Source: JANOZM01 sp031429355 (GTDB lineage: Bacteria > Pseudomonadota > Gammaproteobacteria > Burkholderiales > Burkholderiaceae_E). Taken from it: a stretch of DNA of 64,000 bases. The DNA is taken from positions 224,907 through 288,906 of the forward strand of contig JANOZM010000007.1 in the NCBI GenBank assembly GCA_031429355.1, read 5' to 3'. Numbering within the stretch: position 1 is the stretch's first letter; each line of letters starts with the position of its first letter. A program made the position numbers and the translations under genes. Positions 8,819 to 17,168 of this stretch are shown here, one piece after another. Under the pieces are notes generated by a model. That model saw only the letters and a program-made list of their open reading frames with translations, was not told the DNA's origin and ran no database searches.

Positions 8819-8845
8819 GGCCCCTTGTGGGCCTTTTTGCTTTTT
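8819..8845. terminator. Second copy of the ssrA terminator, between convergent genes
   Basis: Stem GGCCC / GGGCC (8819-8823, 8829-8833) with loop CTTGT and TTTTTGCTTTTT. It is part of the duplicated segment. The stop codon of the minus-strand regulator (8844-8846) overlaps its last T residues. Confidence 0.75.
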
Positions 8846-11543
8846 ACGTTTTTATACCAGTGTTTGCCCCAAGGCTAATAGCATGGGAACGATTACGCGC
8901 TTTTAATTTGCTGACAATTTGCTCCACATGATGTTCGACGGTTCTAGCAGAACGAAACAAAGTTTTAGCAATCTCTTGATTGGATTGGCCTTGCAGCATT
9001 AAATCCAGTACCGCCTGCTCTTTGGCGGTCAGCCCAAATGCATTTTCTTGGCTAACTTTGTAGGGCCCTCGGCGAACCCCTTTTAGTCCTAGCTGATTGG
9101 CTCGCTGCCTCACCCATTCAGTTGCAAGCTTCGCCCCAAGTGTTGTGAAAATTTCTATGGCTTGATTCATTTCCTTTAAACCACCATGCGCCAAAGCAAG
9201 CCCTTGTCGGTAAGGCGCACCAAGTTGCGCCCATGCCTGACCCGCTTCTGCATAGTGCGCAGCGGAACTTGCACCAATTTCCAGCTGAAACACGGCTGCT
9301 TGATTTTCGTTGGGTAAACAATCGTTGCCGCAACGGTTTATCCACAAATCAATTTCGCCGCGTTGATAAATATTACTTCCTTGTGCAAACCAAGCCTGAG
9401 CAACTTCTAAGTGCTTTAGTGCCGATGGTAAATCACCCTTAAGCCAAGCAGCCTCACACAAGGCACATTGCAAAGTAACGGTCCGTTGCGGCTCGCCTAA
9501 AGGCTCCGCAATTGCCCAAGCTTGCTTTAGCAAAGTATGGCCATCGGCCTGCCCTTGGCGCGTTCGAACCATACCCAAAACTGTTAAGGCAGGCAGGCGC
9601 ATGAGAGCCGTTAAATTGCTTCGTTCTAGAACCGATTGAGCGATCGATTCAGCTTCCGCGAATCGCCCTTGCTCGCAACGCAAAAACGCCAACCATCCCA
9701 CTAAATAATGCGTCCAAGAGTCAAGATCATGGTCGTTATCAAAACGAATGCCGTCTTGCAAAAACACTTCGGCTTCTGCGAAATGATAGTACGTGACCAT
9801 GTACTCACTCATGTTGGTATAAACGCGAGCGGCGTGCTCGTGAAAGCCATGCTCTAGCGCCAAAGCTAAGCTTGCTTCGAGCCTTTCTTTTCCTTCTGGG
9901 CGGTGGGCAAATAATTGCGCAGTGCCCACATTGTTTAGCGCGTGAATGCGCGTTTCTACATCACCGACAGTTTGCGCCAAAGCAATTGCGCGGTTGCCCC
10001 AAGCAATTGCTTCATCAGTTTGGTCGGCCAACATATACAGCTGCGATCGCACGCTATAGGCCATCGCTAATTCACGCGGCGCTCCAATACCCTCTAATAC
10101 TTCGATGGCTTCTTCTGCGTAAAGTGTGGCCTTGTCAGCCTGACCTAAATACCAATAGAACCGGCTTAGCCAACGCAAATTAATCCCTACTTCGCGCGAA
10201 TGGCCAAGATGGCGTCTTATTTCTAGCGCAATTTGCCTAGAGCGAATCACTTCTTCATTAATGACCTGCGCGATCCCAGCTTCATAAGACCATGATTCAT
10301 GCAATTGCGCTTTTTGTTCAAGTTCCACTAAGTCTGTGTAAGCTAAACACGATTTATAGTGATCCGCAGCTTGTTGATGGGCTCCGAGGCGTGCGGCTTG
10401 TTCGGCTGCGCGGGGCGCCCATTCCAACACTAAATCGCCAAGACCGGCATGCTTTGCGTGGTATACCTTTCTGGCTAAATGGGTGGGTTGAACTTCGCTA
10501 ATAAGTTGAGCATATTTTTTGTGTAATTCGGTGCGAAACGGTAAGGGCAAAGCGGATTCTATTGCGCGTCGCGCAATCTCGTGGCGAAACTCAACCGTGG
10601 TCGAATCGGTTCCTAAGCGCAACACACCCACTTGCAAACACTCATCAAGCAAAGGTCCAATGGGATCATCATAAAGTTTTGTTAAGAGCTCAATCTCTAC
10701 GCGATTCGGTTCTAGGCACGCTAAATTTAAAAGTTCACGTGCTGCCTCTGAAAGCCGTTGAGCACGCCCCAAAACCGCATCACGCACAGTCCGCGGTAAG
10801 GCCGAAACGCCCACATTGCTTGATCCACCTAACGTAGAAGCGGGAATCGCACGCGAAGCTATTAATTCGGTTACAAAAAACGGATTGCCAGCAGTTAATT
10901 GGTGTAACTTTGCAGAAACAAGTTCACCTCGTAAGCCAGACACTTGCACCATTGAGTGCACCGCCTCGGGGGTCAAAACAGCAAGCGGCATTCGAACCGT
11001 ATCGATGCTTGGTAGATCGGCAATAACTCTACGCAAAGGATGGCTTGACGAAATTTCATCGTCACGAAAAGATAATATCCATAAGAGCGGTAAGTCAGCC
11101 ATACGCCGCCCGACAAACCTGACCAAATCGCAAGTTGCGGAATCGGCCCAATGCATGTCTTCAAAGATCAACATTGTAGGTCGACGACGCTCGCGTAAAG
11201 CTTGCAAAAGTGCGCCGTAAATTTCGGATTGTTGATCGGTTATTTTCGAGTGCAATAAAGTTTGCTCGGATAGTCCCAAGTCTTTAGCAATATCGAGTAA
11301 AGGACTTAACGGCCTAGGGGTTGTAAGGTCGTCGTTGCTGCCCCAATGTACCGACCAATTTTGTGGAACTTTACTAGCAAGCGTGCGTAGTAAAGTGGTT
11401 TTCCCTATGCCCGCCTCGCCGCTTACAAACACTACAGTGCCGCGTCCAAACGTGACCCTTTGCACGCAGTCATCAAACAGAGCCAGCTCGCTCTCGCGTT
11501 CGAGCATAGCAAATGAAGAATTAAAACTAGGTAGTGCACTCAT
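8844..11543 (-). CDS. Large ATPase-domain LuxR-family transcriptional regulator
   Basis: An 899-residue regulator with three parts: an N-terminal AAA/STAND ATPase (Walker A GEAGIGKTT at 42-50, Walker B MLIFEDMHWAD, sensor region), a long helical TPR-like middle (about 370-790), and a C-terminal LuxR helix-turn-helix (FGLTAKEQAVLDLMLQGQSNQEIA, about 835-895). This is the MalT/LAL architecture, in which ligand and ATP drive oligomerisation and DNA binding. It is divergent from the molybdenum hydroxylase-Sox operon with 235 bp between starts, so it is the obvious candidate regulator of that operon. The inducing ligand is unknown. Its 3' end abuts the tmRNA repeat. Confidence 0.88.
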   Translation of the reverse strand: MSALPSFNSSFAMLERESELALFDDCVQRVTFGRGTVVFVSGEAGIGKTTLLRTLASKVPQNWSVHWGSNDDLTTPRPLSPLLDIAKDLGLSEQTLLHSKITDQQSEIYGALLQALRERRRPTMLIFEDMHWADSATCDLVRFVGRRMADLPLLWILSFRDDEISSSHPLRRVIADLPSIDTVRMPLAVLTPEAVHSMVQVSGLRGELVSAKLHQLTAGNPFFVTELIASRAIPASTLGGSSNVGVSALPRTVRDAVLGRAQRLSEAARELLNLACLEPNRVEIELLTKLYDDPIGPLLDECLQVGVLRLGTDSTTVEFRHEIARRAIESALPLPFRTELHKKYAQLISEVQPTHLARKVYHAKHAGLGDLVLEWAPRAAEQAARLGAHQQAADHYKSCLAYTDLVELEQKAQLHESWSYEAGIAQVINEEVIRSRQIALEIRRHLGHSREVGINLRWLSRFYWYLGQADKATLYAEEAIEVLEGIGAPRELAMAYSVRSQLYMLADQTDEAIAWGNRAIALAQTVGDVETRIHALNNVGTAQLFAHRPEGKERLEASLALALEHGFHEHAARVYTNMSEYMVTYYHFAEAEVFLQDGIRFDNDHDLDSWTHYLVGWLAFLRCEQGRFAEAESIAQSVLERSNLTALMRLPALTVLGMVRTRQGQADGHTLLKQAWAIAEPLGEPQRTVTLQCALCEAAWLKGDLPSALKHLEVAQAWFAQGSNIYQRGEIDLWINRCGNDCLPNENQAAVFQLEIGASSAAHYAEAGQAWAQLGAPYRQGLALAHGGLKEMNQAIEIFTTLGAKLATEWVRQRANQLGLKGVRRGPYKVSQENAFGLTAKEQAVLDLMLQGQSNQEIAKTLFRSARTVEHHVEQIVSKLKARNRSHAISLGANTGIKT

Positions 11544-11778
11544 GTAACTGCCCTATCTAAATACTTTACTTATTGAATCTTGGTACCAATGGTTAGATCA
11601 ATGTAGCTCAAAACCATTACGTTTATACGAAAACACAATCTAAACAATAAACTGCGACTTTGATTCATCGTTAACTTTGATGACCCACACTCTGGCAAAA
11701 AATTGTATTTCGACGGCAAAAATTAAACTAATGAGAATATGATTCGAAAATTCGTTGAAATCATTACTAGGATTCTTT

Positions 11779-12309
11779 ATGCCGCAAATTAATGTAAATG
11801 GCCGCTCTTTAGATTATCAAGCCGAGCCAGAAACACCACTTTTGTGGGTGCTACGCGAGCAGCTGGGCCTAACGGGCACAAAATATGGCTGTGGAGTAGC
11901 GCAGTGTGGATCTTGTACTGTGCACATCGATGGGGCTCCGGTTCGCTCGTGTGTAATGCCCGCAGCAGCAGTCCAACCGTCGCAAAAAGTAGTGACGATT
12001 GAAGGCTTGGCCCCAAACCATAACCACGTGTTGCAAAAAGCCTGGGTTGCGTTGGATGTTCCGCAATGCGGCTATTGCCAAAGTGGCATGATTATGGCGG
12101 CTGCGGCTTTGCTTAAAGACAAGCCAAAGCCCACCGATGCCGATATTGATTCAGCGATCACCAACATTTGTCGTTGTGGTACTTACAACCGCGTGCGTGA
12201 TGCAATTAAATTAGCTGCAGGCGTAAAGACAACCGCGCAAAGCAAAGTAATACATATCGCTAGTGCAAATCTAAGCCAACCCACAGCGCAAAAAGTAGAG
12301 AAAGCTTAA
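11779..12309 (+). CDS. Molybdenum hydroxylase small subunit, [2Fe-2S] (IorA-like)
   Basis: Two [2Fe-2S] clusters are encoded: plant-type ferredoxin cysteines at residues 38, 43, 46 and 58 (YGCGVAQCGSC), then the helical domain CGYCQSGM and CRCGTYNRV. This is the small subunit of xanthine dehydrogenase-family enzymes such as isoquinoline 1-oxidoreductase and periplasmic aldehyde dehydrogenases. The start at 11779 is preceded by AGGA; the upstream in-frame start has no such site. The protein has no signal of its own, and in this family the small subunit travels with the Tat-signal large subunit. First gene of the operon. Confidence 0.92.
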   Translation: MPQINVNGRSLDYQAEPETPLLWVLREQLGLTGTKYGCGVAQCGSCTVHIDGAPVRSCVMPAAAVQPSQKVVTIEGLAPNHNHVLQKAWVALDVPQCGYCQSGMIMAAAALLKDKPKPTDADIDSAITNICRCGTYNRVRDAIKLAAGVKTTAQSKVIHIASANLSQPTAQKVEKA

Positions 12310-12314
12310 ACGCC

Positions 12315-14537
12315 ATGAATAATTTTTCTACAAAAAACAAGGTGAACCAAAAACAAACTGGAGGAGTTAATCGTCGTCAGTTTTTAACTTCGACAACGGC
12401 GTTTGCGGCAGGCTCTTTAGTCCTTGCGGTAAGTCACTCCAGTTTTGCACAAACGACTGGCGATGCAACAACACCCGAGGTCAATGCGTGGGTTGTTATC
12501 CAGCCAGACGATCGCATTATTGTTCGGGTTGCACGCAGCGAAATGGGTCAGGGAACCTTAACCGGTTTAGCGCAATTAGTTGCCGAAGAATTAGAGGCCG
12601 ATTGGACCAAAGTTTCTACCGAGTACCCAACACCAGGCGAGAGTTTAGCCCGCAAACGCCCATGGGGAAATTTTGCAACGGGCGGAAGCCGAGGTCTGCG
12701 TGATTCGCAAGAATACATGCGCAAAGGCGGGGCTGCAGCCAGAATGATGTTGGTCCAAGCGGCCGCAAGCACTTGGAACGTACCTGTTGCCGAATGCGTT
12801 GCGGCCAATAGCGTGGTAACGCACACAGGTTCGGGTCGAAAATTAAGCTACGGAAAATTAGCTGCACTAGCAGCCAAGCAAACACCACCGACCGACGTCG
12901 TTTTAAAAGACGCCAAAACTTGGAAAATCGCGGGCAAATCACTAGCGCGTCTTGATACGGTTGCCAAGACCAATGGCTCACAAATTTACGGAACTGATTT
13001 AAAGCTACCCGGCATGCTTAATGCAGCAATTCGAGCTTGCCCAGTCTTTGGCGGCAGAGTAAAAAATTACAACGCTGCGTCGATTGAAAAAATGCCCGGT
13101 GTCGTAAAAGTTTTACCTGTTGGCGATAATTCAGTAGCGGTTGTGGCCGACACTTGGTGGCGCGCAAAAACTGCCTTGGATAAATTAGTAATCGAATGGG
13201 ACAATGGTCCAAACGGCGCTATCCAACAAGCGGACATTAACAATTTACTTAAAACTGGTTTGACCGCCGAACAAGCCGCTGTAGGCAATAGCAACGGCGA
13301 CGTTAAACAAGCCCTTGCAAGCGCTACAAAAATCATTGAAGCCGTGTATTCATACCCCCATCAGAACCATGCCACGATGGAGCCAATGAATGCCATCGCC
13401 AAATGGACACCAACGCGCTGCGAGGTCTGGACACCAACCCAGAACGGCGAAGCGGCACATGCCGCAACATCCGAATCATCAGGCCTTCCGTTAGCGCAAT
13501 GTGAAGTCTACAAAGTGCACTTAGGTGGTGGCTTTGGACGACGCGGCGGGTTTCATGATTGGGTTCGTCAAGCCGTTGTGATTGCGAAGCAAATGCCGGG
13601 CACCCCCGTAAAACTATTATGGTCCCGTGAAGAAGACATGACCCACGGCATGTACCACCCAATTACGCAATGTAAATTAACAGCTGGCTTGGATGCTAGC
13701 GGCAATATTAATGCATTTCAAATGCGTATTTCGGGCCAATCAATTTTGGCTGCGGTGGCTCCACAAGCGGTTCAAAACGGCCGCGACCCAGTTGTTTTTC
13801 AAGGATTAAATCCAAGTGGGCCAGAAGCTGCAATTGGCTATACATTTCCGCACTTGTTAATTGATCACGCCATGCGCAATCCACATGTGCCACCTGGTTT
13901 TTGGCGCGGTGTAAATTTGAATCAAAACACTATTTATGTTGAGTGTTTTTTAGACGAAATCGCACTAGCGACTAAGCAAGACCCGCTAGCTTTGCGCCGC
14001 AACTTGATGAGTAAACACCCCAAGCATTTAGCCGTGTTAAATGCGGTTGCCGAAAAAGTTAATTGGGCAAAACCGGCTGCCGATATTGGGGGCGAAAAAG
14101 TATTTCGCGGACTAGCCCAATGTCACGGATTTGGTAGCTACGTTGCGGCATGCGCCGAAGTTTCGGTAAATAAAACCGGCGAATTAAAAATTCACCGTAT
14201 TGTTGCAGCTACCGATTGTGGAAATGCCGCCAACCCTCAACAAATTGAAGCGCAGGTAGAAGGATCCTTTGTTTACGGCTTGTCCGCATTGCTTTATCAA
14301 GCATGCACTGTTAAAGATGGGGCAATTGAACAAAAGAACTTTAATACCTACCCGACTTTAAAAATGGATCAAATGCCAAAGGTCGAAACAATTGTTCTTA
14401 CCTCGGGTGGTTTCTGGGGCGGTGTTGGCGAGCCAACAATTGCTGTCGCGGCTCCCGCAGTGCTGAATGCAATTTTAGCGGCTACCGGTAAACCTGTACG
14501 TGATTTACCGATCGCTGGCCGGAACTTGCGAGCCTAA
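12315..14537 (+). CDS. Molybdenum hydroxylase large subunit, Tat-exported (IorB-like)
   Basis: A 740-residue molybdopterin-cytosine-dinucleotide subunit. Residues 20-46 form a twin-arginine signal (NRRQFLTS followed by a hydrophobic run and SFAQ). Family markers are GQGTLTGLAQLVAEEL, GGGFGRRGGFHDWV and, near the C-terminus, GGVGEPTIAVAAPAVLNA with the conserved catalytic Glu. There is no fused cytochrome domain. In related periplasmic enzymes electrons pass to c-type cytochromes, and here two cytochrome genes follow. Substrate cannot be read from the sequence; N-heterocycles or aldehydes are usual for the family. Its stop codon overlaps the next start (TAATG). Confidence 0.92.
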   Translation: MNNFSTKNKVNQKQTGGVNRRQFLTSTTAFAAGSLVLAVSHSSFAQTTGDATTPEVNAWVVIQPDDRIIVRVARSEMGQGTLTGLAQLVAEELEADWTKVSTEYPTPGESLARKRPWGNFATGGSRGLRDSQEYMRKGGAAARMMLVQAAASTWNVPVAECVAANSVVTHTGSGRKLSYGKLAALAAKQTPPTDVVLKDAKTWKIAGKSLARLDTVAKTNGSQIYGTDLKLPGMLNAAIRACPVFGGRVKNYNAASIEKMPGVVKVLPVGDNSVAVVADTWWRAKTALDKLVIEWDNGPNGAIQQADINNLLKTGLTAEQAAVGNSNGDVKQALASATKIIEAVYSYPHQNHATMEPMNAIAKWTPTRCEVWTPTQNGEAAHAATSESSGLPLAQCEVYKVHLGGGFGRRGGFHDWVRQAVVIAKQMPGTPVKLLWSREEDMTHGMYHPITQCKLTAGLDASGNINAFQMRISGQSILAAVAPQAVQNGRDPVVFQGLNPSGPEAAIGYTFPHLLIDHAMRNPHVPPGFWRGVNLNQNTIYVECFLDEIALATKQDPLALRRNLMSKHPKHLAVLNAVAEKVNWAKPAADIGGEKVFRGLAQCHGFGSYVAACAEVSVNKTGELKIHRIVAATDCGNAANPQQIEAQVEGSFVYGLSALLYQACTVKDGAIEQKNFNTYPTLKMDQMPKVETIVLTSGGFWGGVGEPTIAVAAPAVLNAILAATGKPVRDLPIAGRNLRA

Positions 14538-15106
14538 TGTTAATGCGGCAATCAGCAAACAGGTTTGCTGGTTTTGCTGTGCGTTCAGCCTTGCGTTTTG
14601 CCTTAATTGGTTACGTTGCATTTGCGTTTTTACCGTCCCAGGCTCGTTCGCAAACAACCATGACGGCAACTTCGAATATGGGCCAAAGTGAAATATTGAT
14701 CGTAGGTGATCGCATCGATCAAGCCCTTACGTCAGTGCCCGGCGATGCTGTGCGTGGCAGAGCCATTATTACTAACAGACAACTAGGGCTGTGTTTGCTT
14801 TGCCACAAAGGGCAATTTAAAGAAGAGCTAACCGCCGGTAATGTTGCCCCCTCTTTTGATGGAATTGGTTCACGCTATTCTGCAGCGCAATTACGTTTAC
14901 GTGTAGCTAACATTCGCCATTTATACCCACAAAGTATTATGCCGAATATGCACGATTTGGCGATGCCAGCTAACGAACACAAAAGCGAACAAGGACGCGA
15001 ACACAAACGCGAACAACGCCGCGTTGCAGAAAAGTTTGACGGCCAACCCATCTTAACTGCTGGGCAAGTTGAAGATGTAGTTGCATTTTTAAAGACATTG
15101 CAATGA
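14537..15106 (+). CDS. SoxX-like monohaem cytochrome c
   Basis: A secreted single-haem protein with the haem site CLLCH at residues 86-90 and SoxX signatures: GDAVRGRAI, YSAAQLRLRVANIR, IMPNM (axial Met) and ILTAGQVEDVVAFLKTL. The N-terminus holds a transmembrane/signal segment ending SQARSQ. A charged insert (EHKSEQGREHKREQRR) separates the Met-ligand region from the C-terminal helix. In SoxXA this subunit takes electrons when a sulfur compound is attached to the SoxY cysteine. Its start overlaps the large hydroxylase subunit by one base and its stop overlaps soxY, so it belongs to the same transcript. Confidence 0.85.
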   Translation: MLMRQSANRFAGFAVRSALRFALIGYVAFAFLPSQARSQTTMTATSNMGQSEILIVGDRIDQALTSVPGDAVRGRAIITNRQLGLCLLCHKGQFKEELTAGNVAPSFDGIGSRYSAAQLRLRVANIRHLYPQSIMPNMHDLAMPANEHKSEQGREHKREQRRVAEKFDGQPILTAGQVEDVVAFLKTLQ

Positions 15107-15633
15107 ACGGTAAACGAGGTTTTGTAAAAATCGCAACTTTGTGGAGTGTTGGCGCTCGGCCTTTTCTTTCGAGATTGAGTCCTTTATTCGGTTCTATTGC
15201 CAGCGCAACGGTGATCCCGTTGACCATACCCACTAGCGCTTTAGCCCAAACGGTTCTACAAAACCCGAATGCTTTAAACGATGCCATTGCGGCCTACACA
15301 AACAAAGCGAAAATAAATAACAGCAAAGTCACGCTCGAAATCTCTAGCTTGGTTGAAAATGGCAATTCGGTTCCTGTCTCGATTCGTGTGGATTCGCCTA
15401 TGACCGAAACAGATTACGTGCAAGAAATTATGTTGTTTGCCGAAAAGAATCCACAGGTCGAAGTAGCTAAGTTTAATTTAACGCCGGTTAACGGCGTTGC
15501 TAGGGTTACCACTCGTATTCGTCTTGCCACGTCGCAAACGGTGACGGCTATTGCAAAAACCAATGACCAACAATTTTGGCAAGCACGTGTTGAAGTCATA
15601 GTGACTTTAGCTGCCTGCCTCGATCTCGATTAA
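15103..15633 (+). CDS. SoxY-like carrier protein with altered C-terminal arm
   Basis: An exported immunoglobulin-fold protein (signal about residues 1-49, ending SALAQ) with SoxY features: NALNDAIAAYT, NGNSVPVSIRVDSPM and KFNLTPVNGVARVTTRIRL. Classical SoxY ends in GGCGG, whose Cys carries the sulfur intermediate. Here the chain ends TLAACLDLD: one cysteine (Cys172) is kept close to the C-terminus but both flanking glycine pairs are replaced and four residues follow it. A carrier role through that cysteine is possible but thiosulfate chemistry is doubtful. Overlaps soxX by four bases and precedes soxZ by nine. Confidence 0.82.
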   Translation: MNGKRGFVKIATLWSVGARPFLSRLSPLFGSIASATVIPLTIPTSALAQTVLQNPNALNDAIAAYTNKAKINNSKVTLEISSLVENGNSVPVSIRVDSPMTETDYVQEIMLFAEKNPQVEVAKFNLTPVNGVARVTTRIRLATSQTVTAIAKTNDQQFWQARVEVIVTLAACLDLD

Positions 15634-15642
15634 GCCCAGACC

Positions 15643-15966
15643 GTGACGACTAGCGCCTTAGTGACTTTACCAAAAATCATTCGTGCAAACGAAGTGTTCG
15701 AGATTCGTCTGTTGATAGCACACGTTATGGAAAGTGGTTTTAGGCCCGGTAACTTTGGACAAATATTGCCCCGAAATATTGTACGTAAAGTGCAATGCAA
15801 GTTTTTAAACTCAATTGTTTTCGAGGCACAGTTTTTTCCGGCGGTGGCAGCAAACCCGTTGCTAGTGTTTAATTTAAAAGTACCTCGCAGCGGCGAACTA
15901 GAAGTGGTTTGGTCGGGCGACAATAATTTTGTTCACCGCGAAATTGTACGCATCGAGTTGGTTTAA
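15643..15966 (+). CDS. SoxZ-like carrier partner
   Basis: 107 residues, all-beta, with SoxZ markers: LPKIIRANEVFEIRLLIAHVMESGFRPGN (canonical form is LisHpMETGqR), IVRKVQCKFLNSIVF and the ANPLLVFNLKVPRSGELEV segment. No signal peptide; SoxZ normally is exported with SoxY. A GTG start at 15643 is the only reasonable start in frame and has a weak ribosome site, which suggests coupling to soxY. Together with the preceding gene it would form a SoxYZ-type heterodimer. Confidence 0.83.
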   Translation: MTTSALVTLPKIIRANEVFEIRLLIAHVMESGFRPGNFGQILPRNIVRKVQCKFLNSIVFEAQFFPAVAANPLLVFNLKVPRSGELEVVWSGDNNFVHREIVRIELV

Positions 15967-15971
15967 TTTTG

Positions 15972-16742
15972 ATGCTCAAAAGTTTTAAGTTAATTGCGTG
16001 TCTAATCGCACTCGGAGTCGTTAGCAGTTTGCTAATCGTTAACATTCCAAGCACTTGGGCAAACGCTGTACGCTTAGCCGGTTTTCACTACATCAGCAGC
16101 GAACTTAAAGCCTTACAACTCAGTTCAAGCGACAACCCTGCTTTACTGTGGGCTAAGGCGGGGCAACAGCAATTTAATCAACAGTGTGCAAACTGCCACT
16201 CTGTTGATTCGATGAAAGCAGTGGCAGCCAACTATCCACGTTGGAATAGCTCAGCCACTAAAGTAATGAGCCTCGCCGGACGCATTAACCAATGCCGGAT
16301 CGATCATTTGCAGCAAACCGCCCTGCCCCGAGAAAGTGCGCAACTTTTGCAATTAGAGGCGTTTATTGCCTTGCAATCTAAGGGGCAAATTGTTATGGGC
16401 ATTGAAAAAAATGCCGCAACCAATAAGCTGCAAAATTTAGGCGCGCAAATTTGGAATCAACAGCTCGGTCAATTGGGTATATCGTGTGCCCAGTGTCACG
16501 ACGCACTTGCGGGCTCTTCGTTAGCGGCCAGCATAATTCCGCAAGGACATGCAAACGCTTACCCGATATATCGTTTGCAATGGCAAGAAGTTGGCTCGTT
16601 AGAACGGCGCATCCGCAGCTGCCAAACGGGGGTTCGAGCGCTACCTTACGAATACAATAGCCAAGAGTTATTGGCATTAGAAGTGTATTTAAAAGAGCGC
16701 GCAGCGGGTATGGAACATGAGGGGCTTGGTGTGCGGCCTTAG
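15972..16742 (+). CDS. SoxA-like dihaem cytochrome c
   Basis: A 256-residue exported protein with two haem sites, CANCH (72-76) and CAQCH (172-176). The C-terminal half keeps the SoxA active-site features: YPIYRLQWQEVGSLERRIRSC with Cys217, equivalent to the haem-ligating cysteine that becomes a persulfide in SoxXA, followed by VRALP and the closing LEVYLKERAAGME. The catalytic site therefore appears intact, in contrast to the modified SoxY. Start taken at the ATG at 15972. Last gene of the operon; no soxB, soxC or soxD follows. Confidence 0.85.
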   Translation: MLKSFKLIACLIALGVVSSLLIVNIPSTWANAVRLAGFHYISSELKALQLSSSDNPALLWAKAGQQQFNQQCANCHSVDSMKAVAANYPRWNSSATKVMSLAGRINQCRIDHLQQTALPRESAQLLQLEAFIALQSKGQIVMGIEKNAATNKLQNLGAQIWNQQLGQLGISCAQCHDALAGSSLAASIIPQGHANAYPIYRLQWQEVGSLERRIRSCQTGVRALPYEYNSQELLALEVYLKERAAGMEHEGLGVRP

Positions 16743-16866
16743 GTACTCATTGATGGTCCAAAATTAGGTGGTCAGACTGGGTTTCGTAGTACCGGCGCGG
16801 GCCTAGGCTGTCGGGTGCGTTTTTTGCGCGACGCTTTTCTATTCAGGTCTGGTTCTCAACGGGGCA

Positions 16867-16888
16867 ATATGCGCATATAATGCGCATT
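16867..16888. promoter_or_regulatory. Twin palindromic operator upstream of ccdA
   Basis: Two abutting palindromes, ATATGCGCATAT (16867-16878) and AATGCGCATT (16879-16888), share the core ATGCGCAT with centres 11 bp apart, about one helical turn. The site lies 22 bp ahead of the ribbon-helix-helix antitoxin start and fits autoregulation by CcdA/CcdB. Confidence 0.7.
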
Positions 16889-16910
16889 ATCGTATTACAA
16901 AGGTATTTCC

Positions 16911-17168
16911 ATGCGAACTTCGCCTTCTGCCCCTCGCTCAACTCACAAGCGTGCAGTAAACCTAACCCTGAGCGAATCGCTTGTGGATCAAACAAAACTG
17001 TACTCCAACAATTTATCGGCAACTGTAGAAGCTCTGTTGACCAATTACGTCAATGAGCAATCGAAAATTAGTCAACAAAAGATTCAAGCCGCGCAACGCC
17101 TGTCGACGCAATGGAACTTGATCAATGATCAAATCGGTTCTTTCGCAGACGAATACTCAAACCTATAA
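16911..17168 (+). CDS. ccdA: CcdA-family antitoxin
   Basis: 85 residues: a ribbon-helix-helix N-terminal half (KRAVNLTLSESLVDQTKLYSNNLSATVEALL) and a charged, probably unstructured C-terminal half (WNLINDQIGSFADEYSNL) that in this family wraps the toxin. AAAGG precedes the ATG. Its stop codon overlaps the start of the toxin gene, and a double palindrome sits upstream. The protein should neutralise CcdB and repress the operon. Confidence 0.88.
   Translation: MRTSPSAPRSTHKRAVNLTLSESLVDQTKLYSNNLSATVEALLTNYVNEQSKISQQKIQAAQRLSTQWNLINDQIGSFADEYSNL

Larger units (their letters stand above)
8621..8845. repeat. Duplicated tmRNA 3' end flanking a palindromic filler (att-like direct repeat)
   Basis: Bases 8621-8678 (last 20 bases of tmRNA plus its terminator) recur at 8788-8845 with 55 of 58 identical. 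Between them are an inverted, partly degenerate copy of the same T-arm/acceptor sequence (8679-8696), a perfect 12-base palindrome GCCGCATGCGGC (8733-8744) and a hairpin with 8-base arms CTTTGCGC/GCGCAAAG (8759-8780). tmRNA 3' ends are favoured attachment sites for tyrosine-integrase elements, which recreate exactly this kind of 3'-end repeat. No integrase gene is nearby, so this would be a scar or minimal remnant. Confidence 0.75.

Noticed and set aside
8491..8931. Several protein-like reading frames on both strands over and after the tmRNA (readings such as GELNPRPQ and GGIEPPGR).
   Set aside because: They are translations of the tmRNA, its duplicated 3' end and the palindromic filler, not genes. 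The RNA gene explains them fully.
16743..16866. Gap between soxA and the ccd operator searched for a terminator or attachment site.
   Set aside because: Only weak GC-rich partial inverted repeats were seen; nothing convincing.
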